64,000 bases of DNA, taken from contig NZ_LR594675.1 in the NCBI RefSeq assembly GCF_901827205.1, positions 1,116,001 through 1,180,000 on the forward strand, given 5' to 3'. The stretch is from Variovorax sp. PBS-H4 (GTDB lineage: Bacteria; Pseudomonadota; Gammaproteobacteria; Burkholderiales; Burkholderiaceae_C). Of the stretch, positions 35,147 to 43,902 are shown piece after piece (within the stretch, counting starts at the first letter, position 1; every line of letters starts with the position of its first letter). Made by a program: the position numbers and the translations under genes. A model generated the notes under the pieces. The model saw nothing but the letters and a program-made list of their open reading frames with translations, was not told the DNA's origin and ran no database searches.

Positions 35147-36268
35147 TCAATCGCCCTGGGTCCGCGGCGCGGTATAGCCCTTCTGGCCTTCCTCGCTGCC
35201 TAGGGCCAGGATGGGGCCGTCGTACTTTTCCTGCCACAGCAAAGAGCCCATGGCGATGTGCAGCGGGTGATCCTGCACGGTCAGCACGCGCCATCCCTCT
35301 TCGCCGTGATAGTGCGCATGCTCGGACCAGCCCGGCGCGGACAGCAGCAGGTCGCCGGCTTTCCAATCCACTCGTACGCCGTCCACCACGCTGTGGCCGT
35401 GTCCGGAGATGTGGTAGTTGATCGAGGCCGAGGTGTGCCGGTGGCCGTGCGCACCGGTGTAAAGGGGTGTGCCAGCGGGGCAGCCACCGATGGTGGCGAA
35501 GTAGGTACCCGTGGTTCCGTTGCGGCGCTCGGTGCCGGGGTGGTAGAGCAGCCAGATCCGTCTCTTGCCGTCGCCGGCCTCATGGGACAGATGCGGCCAG
35601 ACCTCCTTCCAGGGCCAATGCAGTGCCGGATTCGGCACGACCGAAATGTCGGTCAGGTACTCATAGCCGCGCAGCCGTGCGCCGGCTTGCGTCAGCTGAA
35701 TGTCAGGTGCATTTTCCCAAGCGTACTTACGCCTGTGCTCTTGGCTGAGGCCGTCATGCGGACGTTCGCGCTCCAGTACGGCCACACCTTCCTCTTCGAA
35801 GAGCACGCCGAGCAGTTCCAGCAGCGGGCCGTTGCTATAGGTGAGCCGGACCCAGGGCGTGCTGCCGTTGTTCTCGTGCACATGGCCCCGCATCGAGGGC
35901 ACGGTCCAGACGTCGTGCAACGCTGTGTCGAAGCTGCCATCAACGGTCACGCGGCCGCTACCGCCGATGCAGATCTCCAGAAGGTTTGCATTGGTCTTGA
36001 ACGGTGCGGTCCTCTCCCCGGGGAGCAGCACACTGAGGGCCACTTGCGTGCCGGGAGTGAAACTGTTGGCAGTCCGCGAGGCCGGATGCACGATGACCGA
36101 GCAGCGCCTGCCGTTGGCAGGTCGTGGAATGCGGCCGAGCCTCTCGATCTCGGCGTCTATGGCCTCCCGGGTGACCAGCATGGGGTCCCAGATCTGCGGT
36201 TGGCCAGGTAGGCGCCCTGACCGGTCGAGGAACGGGAGTGCCTGAACTTCGGAGAGACTGGAGTGCAT
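35147..36268 (-). CDS. Bicupin ring-cleavage dioxygenase-like protein (gentisate dioxygenase family), copy 2
   Basis: This 373-residue paralogue of the protein at 14368-15486 has a C-terminal half almost the same by eye. The second cupin holds GHRHTS (residues 275-280), with a second HAH at 317-319, giving the Fe(II) ligands. The first cupin lies around residues 60-160. Neighbours HpaH and an FAH-family protein process ring-cleavage products, so a dioxygenase role is strongly supported. Whether the substrate is gentisate, homoprotocatechuate-like or other cannot be told. Confidence 0.85.
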   Translation of the reverse strand: MHSSLSEVQALPFLDRSGRLPGQPQIWDPMLVTREAIDAEIERLGRIPRPANGRRCSVIVHPASRTANSFTPGTQVALSVLLPGERTAPFKTNANLLEICIGGSGRVTVDGSFDTALHDVWTVPSMRGHVHENNGSTPWVRLTYSNGPLLELLGVLFEEEGVAVLERERPHDGLSQEHRRKYAWENAPDIQLTQAGARLRGYEYLTDISVVPNPALHWPWKEVWPHLSHEAGDGKRRIWLLYHPGTERRNGTTGTYFATIGGCPAGTPLYTGAHGHRHTSASINYHISGHGHSVVDGVRVDWKAGDLLLSAPGWSEHAHYHGEEGWRVLTVQDHPLHIAMGSLLWQEKYDGPILALGSEEGQKGYTAPRTQGD

Positions 36269-36300
36269 GGTGAATACCCAAAAGAAGGTTGTTGGCTAAG

Positions 36301-37155
36301 TCAGGCAGGCTCTGCGATGACGGGCAAGCGGAGCGTTCCAAGCGAGGTCACTTCGACCTCGAGCACGTCGCCGGCGGTCATGAACACCGGCGGCTTGCGC
36401 AGGGAGCCCACGCCGGCCGGCGTTCCGGTCGCGATCAGATCGCCAGGCGCGAGGGGGGTGAACTCGGACACGTAGGCAACGATCTGGGCAATGGAATAGA
36501 TCAGATGAGCAACGCTGTCCCGCTGCATTTCCCGACCATTGAGGCGGCTGACGACCTCCAGCCCATTGACATCCGGCACCTCGTCGACGGTGACAAGCCA
36601 AGGACCCCATCCCCCGCTGGCGTGGAAGTTCTTGCCGGGTGTGACCTGGCCCGTATGCTTTTGGTAGTCGCGCACAGAGTTCTCGGCGAAGCAGGCATAG
36701 CCTGCGATCGCAGCAGAGGCCTCCTCCTGACGAAGGTGCCGCCCGCCACGGCCGATCACCACTGCCAGTTCGGCCTCGTAGTCAAGCTGCGTGGAGCACC
36801 GGGGCACATGAATGGGTTGACCATGGCCCACCAGCGTGTCGGCAAAGCGCGTGAACACCGAGGGATGGCGAGGCATCTCGCGCTCGGCCTCACCTGCGTG
36901 GGCAGCGTAATTGAGGCCGACGCAAAGGATCTTGCCGGGCTGGGGAATGGGTGGCAGCCAGCGGATGTCGGCGAGCGCGATGTCGTGGCGTGCCTGCGCA
37001 ACCCTGCGCCGCAGCTCATCGCTGTCCCATGAGCCCAGCGCGGTGCGCAAGTCCGGCACCTCGCCGGTAGCGAGGTTGCTCAGGCGGGCGCCGTCGGCAG
37101 ACAGTGCACCGAAAGCCGGGCGTCCGTCCGGGGCGATGAAGCTGGCAAGTCTCAA
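36301..37155 (-). CDS. Fumarylacetoacetate-hydrolase-family protein (HpaG/acylpyruvate hydrolase-like)
   Basis: This 284-residue enzyme has the FAH fold: GKILCVGLNYAAHAGEA near residue 73, the metal acids in YEAELAVVIG, ENSVRDYQKHTGQ, KNFHASGGWGPWL, and the C-terminal ATGTPAGVGSLRKPP. I chose the TTG at 37155, which has GGAGAC at ribosome-site distance and starts the conserved LRLASF. The ATG at 37209 adds an unconserved Arg-rich stretch and lacks a ribosome site. It would hydrolyse or decarboxylate the product of the bicupin dioxygenase. It is the first gene of the operon, divergent from a LysR gene. Confidence 0.88.
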   Translation of the reverse strand: MRLASFIAPDGRPAFGALSADGARLSNLATGEVPDLRTALGSWDSDELRRRVAQARHDIALADIRWLPPIPQPGKILCVGLNYAAHAGEAEREMPRHPSVFTRFADTLVGHGQPIHVPRCSTQLDYEAELAVVIGRGGRHLRQEEASAAIAGYACFAENSVRDYQKHTGQVTPGKNFHASGGWGPWLVTVDEVPDVNGLEVVSRLNGREMQRDSVAHLIYSIAQIVAYVSEFTPLAPGDLIATGTPAGVGSLRKPPVFMTAGDVLEVEVTSLGTLRLPVIAEPA

Positions 37156-37307
37156 AGCGTCGTCTCCATGGTGTCGGGTGCGGCTTCGTCGTATGCGCGA
37201 TGCCGTCATGAGCACCAGTATTCGGCGGCTGCCCGGATAAATCCACTGAATAGCGTTAAGAACGAAAATGCATAGAATTAATCGGCCCTGCCTTCCAACC
37301 CGTTGCC

Positions 37308-38228
37308 ATGCCCGCCCACACCCTGGACCTCAACCTTCTGAGAGTGTTCGAGTCCATCTACCGGATGCGCAATCTGAGCGAAGTGGCGCGCCATGTGCAT
37401 CTGACGCAACCCGCCGTCAGTCATGCCTTGCGTCGCCTGCGTGACAGCCTGGGCGACCCTCTGTTTGTGCGAAGCGTGAACGGCTTGCAGCCCACCCCGC
37501 GCAGCGAACAACTGATCGAGCCGGTGCGCCAAGCCCTGCGTCTGATCGAGGACTCGGTCAGCAGCTCCGGTGTGTTTGAGCCAGCAAAGTGCACGCGCGA
37601 GTTCCAGCTGCTGCTGTCCGACGTCGGGGAGTTGGTATTCCTGCCGCGCCTGCTGCGTCATTTGCGCCAGCACACGCCGGCTGCGTCGGCGGTCGTGGTG
37701 CAGGCCTCACGCGTGCAATACGAAGCCATGCTGCGCGAACGCGTTGCCGACATTGCCATCGGCCACTTGCCGAACATGCCTGCGACGCTCAAGCAAAGGT
37801 CCTTGTTCCGGGACGACTATGTCGTGCTGCGCACACGCCCTGCGCGTAAACGGCGCCGCGCACTCACGCTCGAGGAATACGTCCGCTCCGTGCACATCGA
37901 GGTCGATCCTCCGGGTTCGCTGCAACGGCCCGTCCAGATGGTCATGGAGTCACTCGGCCTGCAGCATCGCGTGGTCCTGCGTGTGCCGCACTTCTTCGCG
38001 GTGCCCAGCATATTGCTGCAGACGGACCTGCTCGTCACAGTTCCGCGCTCGGTGGCGCGCAACATCCGAAATGCCGATGATCTGGAGATCTGCGACGTCC
38101 CCTTTGCGATGCCACCACTGGACATCAGGATGTACTGGCATCTGCGCCAGGACGCTGATCCGGCGCATCGCTGGCTGCGAAACGCCATGGTCGCGCTTTT
38201 CAGCAGTTCGTCGACGGCCGGATCTTAG
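37308..38228 (+). CDS. LysR-family regulator, NodD/NahR-like subgroup
   Basis: This 306-residue regulator has the winged helix DLNLLRVFESIYRMRNLSEV and LTQPAVSHALRRLRDSLGDPLFVR, the fingerprint of the NodD/NahR/DntR group that responds to aromatic acids. It is divergent from the nine-gene aromatic operon, so it is its likely activator. In the shared gap I see an AT-rich stretch around 37250-37290 but no clear T-N11-A dyad. Confidence 0.92.
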   Translation: MPAHTLDLNLLRVFESIYRMRNLSEVARHVHLTQPAVSHALRRLRDSLGDPLFVRSVNGLQPTPRSEQLIEPVRQALRLIEDSVSSSGVFEPAKCTREFQLLLSDVGELVFLPRLLRHLRQHTPAASAVVVQASRVQYEAMLRERVADIAIGHLPNMPATLKQRSLFRDDYVVLRTRPARKRRRALTLEEYVRSVHIEVDPPGSLQRPVQMVMESLGLQHRVVLRVPHFFAVPSILLQTDLLVTVPRSVARNIRNADDLEICDVPFAMPPLDIRMYWHLRQDADPAHRWLRNAMVALFSSSSTAGS

Positions 38229-38250
38229 TTTTTCGCGGGACGCTGCCCTG

Positions 38251-39114
38251 TCATGCACGCTCGGAAGCCGACAGCATCGTGTCGGCGATATCCAGCATCG
38301 CCCGCAGGCGATCCATGTGCCGCAGGTCTTGATGGTAGCCAACCCAAATATCCCGCGTCGGAGGGTGATCCGGCGTGTCGATGCGCTGCAATCCGGAGAC
38401 TGCATCGCCGAGCGGCCTTGGCAGTACCGCGATACCCACGCCCCTCAGGCACATCTGTGCCTGGACCGACCGGCTGGTGCTCGTGAAGACACGCCTGGAA
38501 CGTGGAAACCTGTCCAGCACCCAGGCTACATCGGGGAAATGCGACTGCGCGGTATTCATGAGAATGACCCCGGCTGATGCCGGATCGTCATGCAACGCCC
38601 GTACGGTCTCGGCCGAAGCATAGACACCGTATGAAATGCGCATCAGGCGGCGCTGGACAATATCGGGTTCGCTGAAGGGCACGATGCGAAAGGCGACGTC
38701 GGCGTCGCGACGCGAAAGATCGAGCAATCGATAGCTTGCAATCACCTCCGGCACGACAGCGGGATGAAGGCGCGTCAACTCGGCCAGGACCGGCGCCAGG
38801 ACATAGCCGGCGAACCAGTCCGCTGACGAGATCCGCAGGATGCCTTCGAGCCGCTGGTCATTGCCGGTCAGCCGCCTTTCCATGGACATCGCGGAATCCT
38901 CCATGGACTCCGCCAGCGCCAGCACGGCGTCGCCGGCGTCCGTAAGCACCAGTCCGTCCTTGGTCCGACGAAAAAGCGGCTGCCGGGCTTCGTCCTCGAG
39001 CACTTTTATTCGCCGCCCGACGGTCGGATGGCTCACGTCCAGACGCCGGGCGGCCTCGCCGAAAGACCTACCGCGTGCAACCTCCAGAAAGATGCGGACG
39101 TCATTCCATTCCAT
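38251..39114 (-). CDS. LysR-family transcriptional regulator
   Basis: This 287-residue regulator has the N-terminal segment MEWNDVRIFLEVARGRSFGE and helix RRLDVSHPTVGRRIKVLEDE, with the effector domain following. The conserved GGCT-type linker is missing, as in the GcvA/DgdR branch. It ends head-on 22 bases from the LysR gene at 37308 and is divergent from the MFS exporter at 39428, which it probably controls. Confidence 0.9.
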   Translation of the reverse strand: MEWNDVRIFLEVARGRSFGEAARRLDVSHPTVGRRIKVLEDEARQPLFRRTKDGLVLTDAGDAVLALAESMEDSAMSMERRLTGNDQRLEGILRISSADWFAGYVLAPVLAELTRLHPAVVPEVIASYRLLDLSRRDADVAFRIVPFSEPDIVQRRLMRISYGVYASAETVRALHDDPASAGVILMNTAQSHFPDVAWVLDRFPRSRRVFTSTSRSVQAQMCLRGVGIAVLPRPLGDAVSGLQRIDTPDHPPTRDIWVGYHQDLRHMDRLRAMLDIADTMLSASERA

Positions 39115-39427
39115 GTCAAGCGGTTGTTCAAAAACGTACGGGAAATGTACAGGAGTGTCAGTTCAAAAACATTTCCTTTGATATCAACATAACGGCCTTG
39201 TCACGCTGACCTTCGGATCAGCCTCATCTGGAATCTCATGGCATGAACAAGTTGAATGACACGGCCGCCCTTGGAGCGGGCGCTTCCAAACTGAAACTTC
39301 GCCCGTCGTTGTCTACGCGACGCCGTTTGCCTCACCTGAACTCTCAGCGGCGATGGTCGACGTGCCTCGCTTTACCACCATCGCGCCGCAGCGTGTTCGA
39401 GCGGCTGCACCTTGAGACTCGCACACC
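39115..39427. promoter_or_regulatory. Divergent control region LysR/MFS with repeats
   Basis: The decamer GTTCAAAAAC occurs twice in the same direction (39126 and 39161). Between and around them lie GGAAATGT (39141) and its complement ACATTTCC (39169), and GTAC...GTAC (39136-39150). All are within 65 bases of the LysR start and may form its binding site. No gene is recognised in the remaining 240 bases before the MFS start. Confidence 0.5.
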
Positions 39428-40831
39428 ATGACTACGTTGACTCCAACTGCCGAGGCAGCAGCCCCTGATTCGCGCCGCTGGCTCGCCTTGACCGTCCTGC
39501 TGACCGGCACTCTCTTGCCACCATTGGATTTCTTCATCGTGAACGTGGCCCTGCCCGCCATTCGCGCGGGCATGCAAGCATCTTCGGACGTCTCGCAGCT
39601 GGTCATCTCGGTGTATGCCACAGCCTATGCCGTCACCCTGATCCTGGGCGGGCGTTTAGGTGACCTCTATGGTCGAAAGCGCGTATTCGTTGGGGGCATG
39701 CTCGGCTTTGGCGTCGCCTCGGCATTGTGTGGTCTGGCGCCATCGCCCGGCATGCTTGTCGTCGGTCGGCTGCTGCAAGGGATATGTGCGGCGATCATGG
39801 CGCCACAATCATTGGCGTCGATTCACGCGATCTTCCCGGCAAGCGAGAAAAACGGCGCGCTCAGTCTCTATGGCGCGACATTCGGCCTGGCTTCAGTGGG
39901 AGGCCAGTTGTTGGGGGGCGTGCTCGTTTCGACCAGCCCGTGGGGGCTGGGATGGCGCACCGTCTTCCTGATCAACCTCCCCATTATCGTGTTTGCTGTT
40001 CCAGCTGCATTGGTGCTGCTGCGTGAAAGCCGTGCCGAGCGTTCGGCTCGCCTGGACGTGCCGGGGGCGTTGCTGCTGGCGGCTGGCTTGCTGGCCTTCG
40101 TGGTACCGCTGATCGAAGGGCGGGAGCACAACTGGCCATGGTGGTGCATGGCGCTGCTGATTCTGAGCGTGCCGTTGTTACGGTCTTTCTGGCGATACGA
40201 AAAGGAACAGGAACTCGCCGGCAGGACGCCCTTGCTTCTACCTTCGCTTTTGGCCGTGCGCGGGCTGCGACGCAGCTTGGCGTCGACCTTCTTCTTCTAT
40301 TGGCTCGCCGCGTTCTTCCTGGTGTTCGCGGTGTACGAACAGGTCGGTCTGGGTCACGACGCAATGGCCACCGGCCTGGCCGTCCTGCCACTCGGCGTTG
40401 GCTTCTTCCTCGGCCCACTGTGCGGCCCGCGCATTGCGCGGAAGATGGGCTCGCGCACGGCTGCGTTTGGCATGATCTTGGAGGTACTCGGTCTGGTCAT
40501 GGTCGCGGTGCTGGCCTTTGCCGATGTGCCGTCCTGGCTCGCGTTTCCCCTGTTCCTGATCGGTGTCGGGCAAGGCGTTGCGCTTCCTGCGCTGGTGCGC
40601 TTGAACGTGGACCAGGTCGGAACACGTTGGGCGGGGCTGGCTTCGGGCCTGGTAAACGCCACCTTGCAGATCAGCGCTGCAGTAAGCGTTGCAATGATCG
40701 GAGGACTGTTCATCGTGATCGCGCCCGATGGTGCGAGCGCTCAAGCCGCGCGGCTCGGCTTTTCTGCAGCCTCATTGGCCATAGCCGCGGCACTCGCGCT
40801 GGCAGCCGGACTGAGCTGGAGTGGCGATTGA
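39428..40831 (+). CDS. MFS transporter, 14-segment DHA2 (EmrB/QacA) type
   Basis: This 467-residue inner-membrane exporter has an N-terminal LDFFIVNVALPAIRAGM segment (DHA2 motif D1), GGRLGDLYGRKRVFVGG (motif A), and GRLLQGICAAIMAPQSLASI (motif B/C region). It usually exports toxic compounds with proton antiport. Position opposite a LysR gene suggests inducible expression. It could export an aromatic intermediate; that is inference. Confidence 0.93.
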   Translation: MTTLTPTAEAAAPDSRRWLALTVLLTGTLLPPLDFFIVNVALPAIRAGMQASSDVSQLVISVYATAYAVTLILGGRLGDLYGRKRVFVGGMLGFGVASALCGLAPSPGMLVVGRLLQGICAAIMAPQSLASIHAIFPASEKNGALSLYGATFGLASVGGQLLGGVLVSTSPWGLGWRTVFLINLPIIVFAVPAALVLLRESRAERSARLDVPGALLLAAGLLAFVVPLIEGREHNWPWWCMALLILSVPLLRSFWRYEKEQELAGRTPLLLPSLLAVRGLRRSLASTFFFYWLAAFFLVFAVYEQVGLGHDAMATGLAVLPLGVGFFLGPLCGPRIARKMGSRTAAFGMILEVLGLVMVAVLAFADVPSWLAFPLFLIGVGQGVALPALVRLNVDQVGTRWAGLASGLVNATLQISAAVSVAMIGGLFIVIAPDGASAQAARLGFSAASLAIAAALALAAGLSWSGD

Positions 40832-41130
40832 CCGGCCAGGTCATGGTCGGTCGCCCGTTCCATTTGCATACGCTTGTGAACATTGGGCCTTCGTTCTCGT
40901 AAGAGAGCGCCGCGCAACTCGATGACGCATGGCCTGGCAGCTTCTTCGAGTACACACGGTACACGAGAGAACCCGCCGCTCACGCCTTCCCGCCCACCAT
41001 CCGCTGCGCCGCATCCGGTGATGGTCAGTGGGGCGCTGGCATCGGAGAAACTGGTGGCGCGGCATCGACTTAGACCTCTACCGGGACGACCCGACGTTCG
41101 AAACAGCGCCCAGCTCACCATAATTCGAGC
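40832..41130. other. Intergenic region, 299 bases
   Basis: Nothing firmly identified. The end of the region, about 41060-41120, contains a short plus-strand frame reading WRGIDLDLYRDDPTFE that looks coding-like, but it has no start and no family I recognise. Confidence 0.4.
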
Positions 41131-42242
41131 ATGAGCCTGTTCCAGTTTGCCGCAAGGGTTCGCAGCTCAATTGCTGCGGCCGGGAAATCCTCTTTTCACC
41201 AGCACGGACCCATCACCCTTTGTGTGTTGTTGCTGGCAGCGGGGCAGTCCGTGCGCGCCCAATCGCCCACACTGGGCTTCATGCAGTTGCCGCAGCCCGG
41301 CGGTGGACTCGTCACCGTTTTCTATCCGTCCTCGGACCCAGAGATCCCGGCCTCCCAGGGTCCATTCACGTTGTCATGGGCCGCCAAAGGCCGCGTTTCG
41401 AAGGGCAATGGACGCATGGTTGTGATCTCACATGGTTCGGGCGGAAGCCCTTGGGTGCACGCGGATCTGGCGCGAGCTTTGGTGCAACGAGGATTTACGG
41501 TCGCCTTGCCTCAGCACGCAGGGGACAATTACCTCGACCCGTCTGAGCCGGGGCCTGCGAGTTGGATCAAGCGGCCGATCGAAGTTTCTCAGGCGATTGA
41601 CGTCGTCTCCAGCAGCCCATCGCTGGCGGCTGATTTGCGCCTTGATTCGGTCGGCCTGTTCGGAGGGTCTGCAGGTGGACACACTGCTTTGTCGATGGCC
41701 GGGGCAAATGGTCGAAGGCGCGCTTCAGGAACCACTGCGAAGCGCACATCAGCGAAGATTTTTCGTCCTGCGTAGGTTTCTTCACACTGCTCAATGGCGA
41801 CTGGCTGGACGCGCCCAAGATATGGCTGGCGAAGGCCGTTATTGCAGCGCGGTTCTCCGACAGTGCCATGCAAGGTGGCTTCGACGCACGCGTCAAGGCC
41901 GTGGTGGCCATGGTCCCATTCGCCGCGGACTTTGATCCGGCAAGCTTGAAGCAGCCCGTAACTGCGCTGGGACTGGTCATTGCAGAAAAGGACATCAACC
42001 AAGTGCCCCGCTTTCATGTGGGAGCCATCCTCGCTGCGTGTGAACCCCGATGCGAGGTCGTCATGCGCATCCCGGAAGGCGGCCACGGTTCGATGCTTTC
42101 TCCAATGCCACCGTTGGAGACTGGGAGCGTGGCGCAGCGTCTGCTGAGTGACCCGCCGAGTTTCGACCGAGGGCAGGTAGTACCCTTACTCAATTCTCGA
42201 ATTGCCGAATTTTTCCTAAAGAACTTGGTTTCTGCGCCATAG
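41131..42242 (+). pseudogene. Exported dienelactone-hydrolase-like alpha/beta hydrolase, frameshifted
   Basis: The first frame gives a signal peptide (LCVLLLAAGQSVRAQ), core strands VVISHGSGGSPWVHADLA, and nucleophile elbow GLFGGSAGGHTAL. After LSMAG, about position 41700, the frame shifts. The next frame continues without a gap as KWSKARFRNHCEAH to the end, with DFDPASLKQPV, VIAEKDINQ and the probable catalytic His in PEGGHGSML. One missing G in the run at 41699-41703 explains it. The restored protein would be about 370 residues, like other secreted platelet-activating-factor-hydrolase-like proteins. It is either a recent mutation or a sequencing error. Confidence 0.82.
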
Positions 42243-42360
42243 CTTTGAGCCGACGAGACGCGCTTGCCTGCGCCCGAGCGGCCGCTTTACCGTTCCTCGT
42301 CGGGGCGGTTGGCGACGATCTTCATTCCAAGACTTCACTTCGAAGACGTGCCCCGAAGGA

Positions 42361-42891
42361 CTAGTCCTGCTTCTCCATCTTCTCGTGGGCATCCACGAGC
42401 TGAGCCAGCAGCTTCATGAAGACGGCACGATCGTCGGGAGACAGCGGCTCGATCAATAGCTCCTGTGATCGGTGAATGCTTTCTTGCAAGTCGTTGATCA
42501 GGTTCAGGCCGTCTGTGGTGATCACCGAAAGTCTTGATCGACGATCGTCCGGATTGACGCGAGTTTCAACCAGCCCCTTGTCAGCCAGGCGTTTGAGCAC
42601 TTCTGCTGTCGTCGTTCGATCCAGGGAAAGCTCCCGACCGATCGCCTTCTGATCGAGCCAGGGGTTCATCGAAAGCGCCGTCAACATGCCGACCTGCAGC
42701 GGCGTGATGCTTTCAGACTTGCACAGGTCGAAAAAGATCGCTTGGCCAATCTGAGTCAGCCGACGAATCAGGAAGCCCGGACGACGCCACATCACTTCTC
42801 GCAATGGATTGAAAGGCTCGGGGGCCGGGGGCTTTGCCACCTCTGTCACGCCACCTGTCTTCTTCTGAGCCGGAGAACGCTTCGTCATCAT
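42361..42891 (-). CDS. MarR-family regulator, probable PicR/NicR-type repressor of the pyridine-acid cluster
   Basis: This 176-residue dimeric winged-helix protein has an N-terminal tail, dimer helices, then TPLQVGMLTALSMNPWLDQK and recognition helix LDRTTTAEVLKRLADKGLVE, with wing NPDDRRSRLSVIT. MarR repressors control the known nicotinate (NicR) and picolinate (PicR) clusters, and this gene ends the left arm of the equivalent cluster here. It may bind the repeated 16-bp sequence at 48386 and 48603. I infer the regulatory link from position. Confidence 0.88.
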   Translation of the reverse strand: MMTKRSPAQKKTGGVTEVAKPPAPEPFNPLREVMWRRPGFLIRRLTQIGQAIFFDLCKSESITPLQVGMLTALSMNPWLDQKAIGRELSLDRTTTAEVLKRLADKGLVETRVNPDDRRSRLSVITTDGLNLINDLQESIHRSQELLIEPLSPDDRAVFMKLLAQLVDAHEKMEKQD

Positions 42892-42899
42892 CTGGAGTC

Positions 42900-42930
42900 G
42901 CCGATAGTGTCAGCCGGCAAGTGTATCGGC
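42900..42930. promoter_or_regulatory. Inverted repeat upstream of the MarR gene
   Basis: Arms GCCGATA (42900-42906) and TATCGGC (42924-42930) are exact complements around a GCCGGC centre, starting nine bases upstream of the MarR start. It may be an autoregulatory site or an mRNA hairpin over the ribosome site. It does not resemble the 16-bp repeat of the divergent promoter. Confidence 0.4.
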
Positions 42931-42973
42931 TCCCCTGCATGTGAATAGAAAGCCGGCCGCGCCTCCAGCCTCG

Positions 42974-43780
42974 CTACAACAGGTCGACCTCGAGGTACTC
43001 GCCCAGCAGGCGATGGAAGTCGACCTCATCGTCCCAGGGGATCATGTGGCCGGCGCCCGAAGCCGTGCACTGCAGCAGGCCCGGCGCAAGTGTCTTGATT
43101 TCCGCCAGGTCTTCTTCAAGCACCACACCACCTCGCCCCGCGGTCATGAGAAGCCCGGCCGTCTGCAACTTGGCCAGATCGGCGTGGATGTCGTCGCTGT
43201 GAAAACCGGCATGCGCCTGAATGACGGCCTCCTCGCTGCACGTATGGAGCCACTCGGCCCGCAGTTGCAGCTGTTCGTCCGTCCAGGTCGGCGCGTAAGG
43301 ACGAAGCTCGTCGGCCGTGATCCCCTTGACGGCCTTCTGGATGGATTCCACGTACCAAGGCAGCGGCACGGGATAAGCGCGGCGGCCGGGGCCGGACACC
43401 GGCGGGTCGACCAGCAGCAACCTGCCGATGCGGGGAGCGTCGCGCGCAGCGGCACGAATCGCCACGCGGGCACCCATGGAATGACCCAGCAGCGTGACGG
43501 AAGACCATCCCTGGACCTCCATCAGATGGAGCACGTCGGCCGCCATGGCATCGAGGCTTGCGTCCATCCCGGGCACGCTGGAGGATAAGCCGCGCCCCCG
43601 GAAGTCCAGGACATGAACATCGAAGTGGCGAGCCAATCGCTCGGCGACGAAACCCCACGTGATCGCCGGGCTCGTGATGCCAGGCAAAAGAAGCATGCAT
43701 GGGCCCTGTCCGCCATAGCGCAGGAGGTGCAGCCGCACCCCGTTGGCGCGTACGTGATAGCCATGAAGAAGGGAACTCAT
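42974..43780 (-). CDS. nicD: N-formylmaleamate deformylase (NicD/PicE-like)
   Basis: Hydrolyses N-formylmaleamate, the ring-cleavage product of 2,5-dihydroxypyridine, to maleamate and formate. This 268-residue alpha/beta hydrolase has PGITSPAITWGFVAERL near residue 33 and DPPVSGPGRRAYP near 125, strong NicD signatures. The triad is Ser101 (GHSMGA), Asp125 (LLVDPP) and His245 (GAGHMIPWD), the same numbers as in Pseudomonas NicD. The ATG at 43780 has CGGAG upstream. It follows the molybdenum hydroxylase genes in the left arm. Confidence 0.93.
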   Translation of the reverse strand: MSSLLHGYHVRANGVRLHLLRYGGQGPCMLLLPGITSPAITWGFVAERLARHFDVHVLDFRGRGLSSSVPGMDASLDAMAADVLHLMEVQGWSSVTLLGHSMGARVAIRAAARDAPRIGRLLLVDPPVSGPGRRAYPVPLPWYVESIQKAVKGITADELRPYAPTWTDEQLQLRAEWLHTCSEEAVIQAHAGFHSDDIHADLAKLQTAGLLMTAGRGGVVLEEDLAEIKTLAPGLLQCTASGAGHMIPWDDEVDFHRLLGEYLEVDLL

Positions 43781-43902
43781 TTCGACTCCGGGATGTTCCA
43801 CGCGCCCAGTCGCTCTCGCCCCGGGCCGGTGCTGGAACTTGCATCAACAAAAACTCATTTGCACACCGCTGAGGGTGCTCGCCGCACCCGGCATGAGGTG
43901 TC

